Source: Desulfuromonadales bacterium C00003068 (GTDB lineage: Bacteria > Desulfobacterota > Desulfuromonadia > Desulfuromonadales > Desulfuromonadaceae). Taken from it: a DNA stretch of 5,738 nt. How positions within the stretch are numbered: the first letter of the stretch is position 1; the number at the start of each line of letters is the position of its first letter. The notes under the pieces are model-generated. The model made no database searches. It was not told where the DNA came from and was given only the letters and a program-made list of their open reading frames with translations. Location of the stretch: NCBI GenBank assembly GCA_001751155.1, contig MAXR01000289.1, positions 1 to 5,738 of the forward strand, read 5' to 3'. Made by a program: the position numbers and the translations under genes. This document shows positions 1-5,738 of the stretch, in pieces.

Positions 1-2081
1 TAATGTTAGGGATCCCCATCTCATTCTTGGGTGCTATTTTTATGGCCCCAGCACTCGGTGTTTCCATCAACATGATCTCGCTGTTTGCCTTCATCATGGC
101 CCTGGGAATTGTCGTCGATGACGCCATCGTTGTCGGTGAAAACATCTATGAGCAGCGCAGCCACCATGCAACCCGACTCCCTGCCGCCATCAAGGGGACG
201 CAACAGGTCGCCATACCGGTAACTTTCTCGATTTTAACCTCCATTTGCGCCTTTACACCACTACTAAGCATTAGCGGCAATATGGGCAAATTCATGGGTG
301 TCATTCCGGTGGTGGTCATCAGTATCTTAATTGTATCGCTGGTTGAATCACTTTTTGTTCTCCCAGCCCACTTGGCGTTAGGCAAGAAGTCCACCACACC
401 CGATCACGAAAAAAATCGCTTGGAGCGACTCCGTTTACGCTTTGGCCATCATCTTGATCGCTTTATCAACGGCCCATACCATCGCCTACTGGTCTCCTCG
501 ATGCACCACCGCTACCTGACCATTAGTATCTCAATTGCTATCTTGATGATCTGTGTCGGACTTGTTGCTGGTGGAAAAATAAAATTTGTTTTTATGCCTG
601 AAGTCGATTCAGACATCATCACCGTAACCTTGCAGATGCCACAAGGAACACCGGCAGCAGAAACTGAAAAACTATTACACCGTATTGTTAATGCAGGCCA
701 CAAAACGGTTGAGAAGATAAATGAACAACAACCATCTCAACCGACCATATTACGCCATATCTACGCCCTCGCTGGCGGGACCCTTGCTGGCGGAGGTCCA
801 ACAGGTGGCAGCACGACATCGGCACCCCACTTGGGAACCATCGCCATGTTATTGCAGCCGAGCGAGATCCGTACCATCACCGCACCACAAATATCTGAGC
901 GCTGGCGCCAGCAACTCGGCGAAATTGCCGGTATCGATATGCTGACCTTCAAATCGAGCCTTGTCCACCTTGGTGCCAACATTGATGTCCAACTCTCTCA
1001 CAATGATTTCACCGTCCTTGAAGCAGCATCGATACGCCTCAAGCAAGCTCTCGAAGAGTATCCCGGTGTCAGTGATATTGAAGATAATTACGCCATCGGC
1101 AAAAAAGAGTTGAAAATCCGCTTACTGCCAGAGGCAGAAACCCTTGGCGTTACCGAATACGACCTTGGACGGCAGGTTCGTGCTGCCTACTCTGGTGCTG
1201 AAGCGCTACGCCTTCAACGTGGACGCAATGAAGCCAAAGTAATGGTTCGTTATCCGCAACAGCAACGCTACCTCGCTAGCAGCCTCGATCAGCTCCGTAT
1301 TCGCACCCCACAGGGTGGTGAGCTACCGCTCAACCGCGCAGCGTCTATTGACGAGGGCCGTGGATTCAGCGAGATCAACCGCACCGACCGCCGCCGCGTC
1401 ATCAATGTTCAAGCGCGTGTCGATAGTCACAAAGGGAATGCAAAAGAGATTCTTTCCGATCTTGAAATTTCGATTCTGGCCGAGCTGTTAGCGGACTATC
1501 CAGGATTAAGCTTTGATCTTGAAGGGGAGGAAAAAGAGCGCAAAGATTCAATGACCAGCATGAAAAGTGGATTTCTGTTGGCCTTATTCGGTATCTATGC
1601 CCTGCTTGCCATCCCGTTCCGCAGCTATAGTCAGCCACTACTGGTTATGGCAGCGATCCCCTTCGGTGTGGCTGGGGCGATCATCGGCCACCTGCTTCTC
1701 GGCTTTGACCTGACCATCCTCAGTTTATTTGGTGTCGTGGCCTTATCAGGTGTGGTAGTAAACGATTCACTACTATTGATCGACAAGGTTAATCAAGATC
1801 GTAAAAACGGTATGGAACAGTTTCAGGCTATTGTTGATGCCGGGCGGCGGCGTTTTCGGCCTATTTTACTGACATCACTGACAACATTTTTTGGTTTGAT
1901 CCCAATGATTCTCGAAACCAGCGTACAGGCGCAGTTTCTTATCCCTATGGCCATTAGTTTAGCTTTCGGAATTCTATTTGCAACAGGGATCACCCTTATT
2001 TGCATCCCTTCTATGTACCTTATCTTAGAGGATTTACGCAGTGCAGTGGGGATTGCACCGCGCAGCTATGAGAATCATTAA
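1..2081 (+). CDS. RND efflux transporter permease, AcrB-like (5'-truncated)
   Basis: This is the inner-membrane, proton-driven permease of a tripartite efflux pump, which normally works with a periplasmic adaptor and an outer-membrane channel; neither partner gene is in view. The frame is open to the left edge, so the methionine codon at 3 is internal. The 692 visible residues match roughly AcrB 365 to the end, so about a third is missing. In order: the end of TM3 (residues 1-19); TM4 with the proton-relay pair D39-D40 in GIVVDDAIVV; TM5-TM6 (about 65-125); TM7 (about 172-192); the second periplasmic pore/docking region (about 200-520) with a glycine-rich loop at 258-269; and TM8-TM12 (about 525-680). 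The TM11 motif RFRPILLTSL keeps R619 at the AcrB R971 position. TM10 reads VVVNDSLLLID, with N587-D588 where AcrB has Lys940-Asn. The residues seen do not identify the substrate, and a metal-pump role is less likely than the AcrB/HAE1 group. The end at TAA 2079-2081 is clear. Confidence 0.93.
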   Translation, partial: MLGIPISFLGAIFMAPALGVSINMISLFAFIMALGIVVDDAIVVGENIYEQRSHHATRLPAAIKGTQQVAIPVTFSILTSICAFTPLLSISGNMGKFMGVIPVVVISILIVSLVESLFVLPAHLALGKKSTTPDHEKNRLERLRLRFGHHLDRFINGPYHRLLVSSMHHRYLTISISIAILMICVGLVAGGKIKFVFMPEVDSDIITVTLQMPQGTPAAETEKLLHRIVNAGHKTVEKINEQQPSQPTILRHIYALAGGTLAGGGPTGGSTTSAPHLGTIAMLLQPSEIRTITAPQISERWRQQLGEIAGIDMLTFKSSLVHLGANIDVQLSHNDFTVLEAASIRLKQALEEYPGVSDIEDNYAIGKKELKIRLLPEAETLGVTEYDLGRQVRAAYSGAEALRLQRGRNEAKVMVRYPQQQRYLASSLDQLRIRTPQGGELPLNRAASIDEGRGFSEINRTDRRRVINVQARVDSHKGNAKEILSDLEISILAELLADYPGLSFDLEGEEKERKDSMTSMKSGFLLALFGIYALLAIPFRSYSQPLLVMAAIPFGVAGAIIGHLLLGFDLTILSLFGVVALSGVVVNDSLLLIDKVNQDRKNGMEQFQAIVDAGRRRFRPILLTSLTTFFGLIPMILETSVQAQFLIPMAISLAFGILFATGITLICIPSMYLILEDLRSAVGIAPRSYENH

Positions 2082-2083
2082 CC

Positions 2084-2099
2084 GCCGTACCTCCACGGC
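2084..2099 (+). other. Small hairpin in the pump-ttcA gap, loop ACCTCC
   Basis: GCCGT (2084-2088) and ACGGC (2095-2099) can form a 5-bp stem around the six-base loop ACCTCC, starting two bases after the pump stop codon. No T-run follows (the next bases are TAAAC), so it does not look like an intrinsic terminator, and read-through into ttcA is expected. The loop equals the anti-Shine-Dalgarno core, and its ACCT could pair with AGGT at 2106-2109 just downstream. A role in mRNA stability or in ttcA translation is speculative; a stem this short can arise by chance. Confidence 0.3.
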
Positions 2100-2122
2100 T
2101 AAACAAGGTGACTATCCACGTT

Positions 2123-2128
2123 GAAGGG
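2123..2128 (+). promoter_or_regulatory. Ribosome binding site deciding the ttcA start
   Basis: GAAGGG lies 4 bases before the ATG at 2133 and favours that start. A longer reading from TTG at 2121 adds only M-K-G-A. It would need the weaker AAGGTG at 2105-2110, with a 10-base spacer, and its first codons would overlap this purine-rich site. The spacing for the ATG is a little tight, so the TTG cannot be excluded. Confidence 0.55.
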
Positions 2129-2132
2129 TGCA

Positions 2133-2906
2133 ATGAACGAACACAAGATTTTCAAACAGATGAAACGATTAACAGGTCAAGCCATTGGTGATTTTGGCTT
2201 GATTGAGGACAATGATCGTATTTTAGTCGCCTTATCAGGCGGTAAGGATTCTTGGGCGATGCTGTATATCTTATCAGAGCTATGTCGTCGTGCGCCCATT
2301 AACTACGAACTGATCCCTGTTACCATTGATCCGGGCTTTGAAGGTTTCGATACCGCAGCGATTCAGCAGCACCTTAAGCAACATGGGTTTTCTGGTCGCA
2401 TTGAGAAAACGCGCAATAAAGAACGGATTGACCGCCACCTGAAACCTGGCACATCGTATTGTGCTTTTTGTGCGCGCTTACGCCGTGGTGCCCTCTATGC
2501 TACAGCAACAAAGCTCAGCTGTAATAAAGTTGCCTTGGGCCACCACCTCGATGATCACATAGAGACACTGCTCCTCAATCAATTTTATTCGGGAACTCTT
2601 GCTGCCATGAGCCCCAAATTAAAAGCGGATAACGGCATTCATACCGTTATCCGCCCTTTGGTTTACGTTGAAGAATCGATGATTGAGCAGTGGGCTCAAA
2701 TAAAACACGTTCCGCAAATTGACTGTAGTTGTCCACAACTCGCACGACGTGATCAAAAACGGCAGAAGATCAAAGAGATGATTGCCGACCTACACCAAGA
2801 CAACCCATTATTAAAAAAGAGCCTACTTAAGGCCATGGCGTATGTTCAACCACGCCATTTACTCGACCCAACAATTAGTTCTACTCGAAATCAACCGATT
2901 CCTTAG
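2133..2906 (+). CDS. ttcA: tRNA 2-thiocytidine synthetase, TtcA family
   Basis: TtcA is a cytoplasmic, ATP-dependent, iron-sulfur enzyme that adenylates and thiolates cytidine 32 of certain tRNAs. From ATG 2133 the protein has 257 residues. It shows the PP-loop ATP-pyrophosphatase motif SGGKDS (35-40), preceded by the typical helix QAIGDFGLIEDNDRI. The cluster-type pair C110-x-x-C113 lies in CAFCARLRRG, GHHLDDHIETLLLN covers 136-149, and IRPLVY covers 173-178. Further cysteines, C198 and C200 (DCSCPQ), lie where Escherichia coli TtcA has CNLC and probably supply the third cluster ligand. At 257 residues it is shorter than the E. coli protein (about 311), lacking most of the C-terminal tail. 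It follows the pump gene by 51 bp with no visible terminator or clear promoter, so co-transcription is likely. The related TilS family is less likely because of the CxxC and the LRRG motif. The family call is firm; the exact tRNA substrate is inferred. Confidence 0.9.
   Translation: MNEHKIFKQMKRLTGQAIGDFGLIEDNDRILVALSGGKDSWAMLYILSELCRRAPINYELIPVTIDPGFEGFDTAAIQQHLKQHGFSGRIEKTRNKERIDRHLKPGTSYCAFCARLRRGALYATATKLSCNKVALGHHLDDHIETLLLNQFYSGTLAAMSPKLKADNGIHTVIRPLVYVEESMIEQWAQIKHVPQIDCSCPQLARRDQKRQKIKEMIADLHQDNPLLKKSLLKAMAYVQPRHLLDPTISSTRNQPIP
2616..2654 (-). terminator. Candidate Rho-independent terminator inside ttcA, facing glnE
   Basis: On the minus strand GCGGATAACGG (2654-2644) pairs perfectly with CCGTTATCCGC (2635-2625). 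This makes an 11-bp stem, 7 of 11 pairs G-C, with an 8-base loop. TTTTAATTT (2624-2616) follows immediately, which is the layout of an intrinsic terminator. On the plus strand the hairpin is followed by CCTTTGG, a poor U-tract, so ttcA transcription should pass. It lies about 395 bp beyond the glnE stop codon and inside the convergent gene. The bases also encode a conserved TtcA stretch (ADNGIHTVIR), so the symmetry could be a codon-choice accident. The structure is seen directly; its function is inferred. Confidence 0.5.
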
Positions 2907-3047
2907 CTGCTATAAACACGGAACATCAAGACAACAGCTAGTAAGAAACACAACAACAGCACATACCACACTTAATTTTGCAAAAAACATTCAAACACTC
3001 CAGGTTAAAAAATAAATTAAAAGATCGATTCACATCTCAGCACACTA
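2907..3047. other. AT-rich spacer between convergent ttcA and glnE
   Basis: This 141-bp gap separates two stop codons, so no promoter is needed here for the flanking genes. It is clearly richer in A+T than the genes around it, with A-runs at about 3006-3021 that read as T-runs on the minus strand. No strong hairpin lies just upstream of those runs for glnE, and the plus strand has no T-run for ttcA. TAGCTG (2904-2909) and CAGCTA (2935-2940) could pair only weakly across 25 bases. I see no ORF or RNA gene. Termination may be Rho-dependent or occur outside the spacer. Confidence 0.6.
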
Positions 3048-5738
3048 TCAAGAACACTGCTCGGGACAAAGATGTGAGTTAAAAACAGTCCGAATCTGTT
3101 CAGTAATTCGCTTATAGTCGTCCATAAATTGATCCTCAGGCAGAGCAGTTTCACCTTGATAACCTAAGCGCCGTGATAATTTTCTCAAGCTCGCCTTATC
3201 GGTATCAATTTGATTAAACGATTGATCATGGACCAAGCGCAGTGTGTTTTCAAGACGGCGTAAGAACTTATAACCATCCGACAACAGTGCAACTTCAGCA
3301 CTAGGCAATAGATGTTGCGCCATTAACGCTTGCAACGCACCAAGGGTGTTGCACACTCGCACCTCTTTCACCGAACCACCATGCAGCAATTGAAAATATT
3401 GTACTAAAAATTCAACATCAACCATGCCGCCACGACCAGTTTTTATATTAAACTGGCTGGCACCTTCGCGGGCAATCTCTTTCTCCATCCGCTGTCGTAA
3501 CCGACAGACTTCAGATTGCAATTCAGCGGGCAGCTCTTTTTCCCACGTAATTCGTTCATTAATTCGGTTGATTCGCTCGGTAATCTCCGGGCTACCGACC
3601 ACAACTTTAGCCTTGGTTAGAGCTTGACGCTCCCACAGTTGCGCTGAAGATTGATGATAATTTTCGTAGGCCGTCAGGCTGGTAACGAGTGGCCCCTGAT
3701 TACCCGACGGACGCAAGCGGGTATCAATTTCATAAACACGGCCCTCACGGGTAGCGAGGGTTAGCACCGAGATAATGCGCTGTGCAAGTTTCGCAAAATA
3801 CGCCTGATTGCTCAGCTGCTTAAAGCGATCAGCATCGGTTCCAGTTACCGCTTTGGTTTTCCCCTGACCGCTGTACATGAAAATAATATCGAGATCAGAA
3901 TGGTAATTGATCTCCATGCCACCGAGTTTTCCCATGCCTAACACGGCAAATTCAGCTTCACTCCAACTGCCCGATGCGCTTTGGCAAAACGGCAGGCCAA
4001 AACGGGTGATCAGTTCGGTTCGAGCCATCTCTACCGCCGAGCCCAAACAAACCAGTGCTAAATTACTTAACTGCATTAAGCTACGCCCTTGCAATTCTTC
4101 ACCACGTAGGTCATTGAGGGCAATGCGTAAAAACTCTTCATTCCGGAACCGGCGCAAGGTATCAAGCCGATCTTCGTAATCGAGGGTATCGGCCATTTGT
4201 GTCGCCAACTCATCGCGTAACACTTCCAATGACTTAGCACCCACCACATGACAACTAGACACCAATGAATCTAAAATTTCAGGTCGCTGGATGAAAATAC
4301 GTGACAAAAACGTACTGGTACTAAACAGCGAGATTAACAACTGAATGATGCCAACATTTTCGGCCAACAAAGCATAAAGGGTTCCATGTCCACGCGCACG
4401 TAACAAAAAATCTTCAAAATTGTTAAATGCCATGTCGGGTTCAGGCGCATCAATAATAGCCTGAATAATAAGTGGCAGCACGCGCTCGTAATAACGCCGC
4501 ACACGACGGGTCATATGGCTACCGAACTTGCCTTCGCGAAAACGCACCAGAGTCTCATATGCCGTATCGGGCTGGCGAAAGCCGTGTTCTTCTAAAACAT
4601 CCTTAACGAGATCACTATCGCTCTCTTCATCAAGTAAAAAGCGAATAACAGGTTTAATTTCATCAACGGACTCATCTTCACTGACATAAAATAGCCCACG
4701 GTAGATGCGCGTCACCTGATCTCGGTGTTCCTCTAAAACCTGTTTAAAGGTTGTGTAATCTTTAAAACCGCAACGACGGGCAAGATTCAACAGTTCGCCA
4801 TCATTGGTCGGTAAATTATGCGTTTGGCGCTCCTGAACCACTTGGATACGATGTTCAACAGTACGCAAAAAGATATACGCTTGGCGTAAGGTTTGAGCAT
4901 CTTCAGCGGGAACATGTCCTTCATCGCGTAGCAGACATAACGCCCGTAACGTACTTCGTTCGCGGACCAGCGGGTTCTTGCCCGCATAAACCAATTGCAG
5001 CGCCTGAGTGAAAAATTCAATCTCGCGAATGCCACCCTTGCCGAGCTTGAGGTTATTTTCACACTCTTTTTGTTGCGCTTGATGACTATCGATCTTCTTC
5101 TTCATCTGCTTGAGATCATCGACCATGCCGTAATCGAGATAGCGCCGATAGATAAAGGGCTGTAAGGCTTTGAGCAATTGTTCGCCTAACTCTAAACTCC
5201 CTGCAACAGGCCGCGCTTTCATCATCGCCGAGCGTTCCCAGTTTTGCCCCCAGCTCTCGTAATAACCTTCGGCTGCGTCGAGAGAACACGCCATCTCACC
5301 ACTACGACCCTCAGGTCGCAGATCTAAATCAACACGAAAAACAAAACCATCCGCCGTTATTTGACCAATTGCGCGGGTCAAACGTTCCCCTAACTTGACA
5401 AAATAGCTATGCAGTTCGATTTTGTTTTTAACCGCCCCCGTCGCGTCAGCAACGCCAGTGGTTGTTCCATGCGATGACGAATAAAAGTAGATCAGATCAA
5501 TATCTGATGAAAAGTTCAACTCCCAGCCACCAAATTTCCCCATACCGAGAACAGTGAAGGTTGCTTGTTCAGGTGGCGAATCGGGTTGATTGTCATCTTC
5601 AACATCGACCAATGGCACACCGTATTGAGCCTGCATCAACTGTTCACAGTGGCGGCAGGCGACCTGCAATGTTGCTGCCGCTAAACTTGACAGCTCAGCG
5701 GTCACTTCAACAAGATCAGCGACCTCACTGAGGTCACG
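3048..5738 (-). CDS. glnE: Bifunctional glutamine synthetase adenylyltransferase/deadenylase GlnE (5'-truncated)
   Basis: GlnE switches glutamine synthetase off by adenylylating a tyrosine on each subunit and on again by phosphorolytic deadenylylation, under control of PII and glutamine. The frame stays open to the right edge: eleven codons (RDLSEVADLVE) precede the GTG at 5703-5705, so that GTG is internal. At least about 90 N-terminal residues are missing compared with E. coli. Numbered from that GTG, the N-terminal (adenylyl-removing) nucleotidyltransferase motif is GMGKFGGWELNFSSDID with D68 and D70. It is followed by MMKARPVAG (about 161-169), KLGKGGIREIEFF (about 218-230) and the helical RTVEHRIQVVQERQTHNLP (about 280-298). 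After a long helical linker, the C-terminal (adenylylating) motif is GMGKLGGMEINYHSDLD (590-606) with D604 and D606, then KTGRGGMVDVEF and RRLENTLRLVHDQ (about 815-827). Both catalytic pairs are intact, so both activities are expected. It ends at TGA (complement of 3048-3050), convergent with ttcA. The glnA and glnB genes are not in view. Confidence 0.96.
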   Translation of the reverse strand, partial: RDLSEVADLVEVTAELSSLAAATLQVACRHCEQLMQAQYGVPLVDVEDDNQPDSPPEQATFTVLGMGKFGGWELNFSSDIDLIYFYSSSHGTTTGVADATGAVKNKIELHSYFVKLGERLTRAIGQITADGFVFRVDLDLRPEGRSGEMACSLDAAEGYYESWGQNWERSAMMKARPVAGSLELGEQLLKALQPFIYRRYLDYGMVDDLKQMKKKIDSHQAQQKECENNLKLGKGGIREIEFFTQALQLVYAGKNPLVRERSTLRALCLLRDEGHVPAEDAQTLRQAYIFLRTVEHRIQVVQERQTHNLPTNDGELLNLARRCGFKDYTTFKQVLEEHRDQVTRIYRGLFYVSEDESVDEIKPVIRFLLDEESDSDLVKDVLEEHGFRQPDTAYETLVRFREGKFGSHMTRRVRRYYERVLPLIIQAIIDAPEPDMAFNNFEDFLLRARGHGTLYALLAENVGIIQLLISLFSTSTFLSRIFIQRPEILDSLVSSCHVVGAKSLEVLRDELATQMADTLDYEDRLDTLRRFRNEEFLRIALNDLRGEELQGRSLMQLSNLALVCLGSAVEMARTELITRFGLPFCQSASGSWSEAEFAVLGMGKLGGMEINYHSDLDIIFMYSGQGKTKAVTGTDADRFKQLSNQAYFAKLAQRIISVLTLATREGRVYEIDTRLRPSGNQGPLVTSLTAYENYHQSSAQLWERQALTKAKVVVGSPEITERINRINERITWEKELPAELQSEVCRLRQRMEKEIAREGASQFNIKTGRGGMVDVEFLVQYFQLLHGGSVKEVRVCNTLGALQALMAQHLLPSAEVALLSDGYKFLRRLENTLRLVHDQSFNQIDTDKASLRKLSRRLGYQGETALPEDQFMDDYKRITEQIRTVFNSHLCPEQCS

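Noticed and set aside
901..912. Perfect 12-bp palindrome GCTGGCGCCAGC
   Set aside because: It lies inside the pump coding frame with no loop and no associated regulatory context; one such palindrome in several kilobases is unremarkable.
2904..2940. TAGCTG / CAGCTA inverted repeat after ttcA as a terminator
   Set aside because: The stem is only 6 bp with a 25-base loop, and no T-run follows on the plus strand.
2974..3025. A-runs and the TTTTGCAAAA palindrome in the spacer as a glnE terminator
   Set aside because: The palindrome has no room for a loop, and no stable GC-rich stem precedes the T-runs on the minus strand.
3742..3760. CCCTC / GAGGG small hairpin in glnE
   Set aside because: It has only five base pairs, is internal to a conserved coding region, and has no T-run on either side.
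3907..4179. Open frames on the opposite strand of glnE and of the pump gene as extra genes
   Set aside because: They overlap strongly conserved coding frames, have no recognisable domains or convincing ribosome binding sites, and their composition follows the codon pattern of the real gene.
5721..5735. GACCTCA-C-TGAGGTC dyad as an operator
   Set aside because: It lies within the glnE coding sequence (DLSEV), far from any visible start, and a single-base spacer dyad of this length can occur by chance.
1..5738. A novel defence, mobile or biosynthetic system
   Set aside because: All long frames are accounted for by an RND permease, TtcA and GlnE. No transposase, integrase, direct-repeat array, toxin-antitoxin pair or tRNA-borne attachment site is visible.

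Overview
The window looks like ordinary chromosome from a Gram-negative bacterium. The best guess is Desulfobacterota (the former delta-proteobacteria), probably Desulfuromonadales-like. That rests on the style of the GlnE sequence (for example RPEGRSG after the first nucleotidyltransferase motif, and NYHSDLDIIF in the second) and on moderate G+C. It is inference from remembered family sequences, not a search. An RND inner-membrane pump and a GlnE of the glutamine synthetase cascade both fit a proteobacterial-type cell with an outer membrane.

There are three genes, two of them cut by the window edges. (1) Positions 1-2081, plus strand: the C-terminal two thirds of an RND multidrug-efflux permease of the AcrB type, starting within the third transmembrane helix. 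(2) Positions 2133-2906, plus strand: a complete TtcA-family tRNA 2-thiocytidine synthetase, 51 bp downstream of the pump gene and probably on the same transcript. (3) Positions 3048-5738, minus strand: nearly all of glnE, the bifunctional glutamine synthetase adenylyltransferase/adenylyl-removing enzyme, lacking its N-terminus. ttcA and glnE converge on an AT-rich 141-bp spacer.

The genes do not form an obvious pathway: export of toxic compounds, tRNA thiolation and nitrogen regulation are independent jobs. The pump gene and ttcA may be linked only by co-transcription.

The most notable non-coding signal is a perfect 11-bp inverted repeat inside ttcA (2625-2654). Read on the minus strand, it is followed at once by TTTTAATTT and so looks like a Rho-independent terminator facing glnE. 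If it works, glnE mRNA would run through the convergent spacer and cover about 290 nt of the ttcA 3' end as antisense RNA. I see no convincing terminator in the spacer itself. I found no mobile element, CRISPR array, tRNA/rRNA gene or evidence of a new defence or biosynthetic system.
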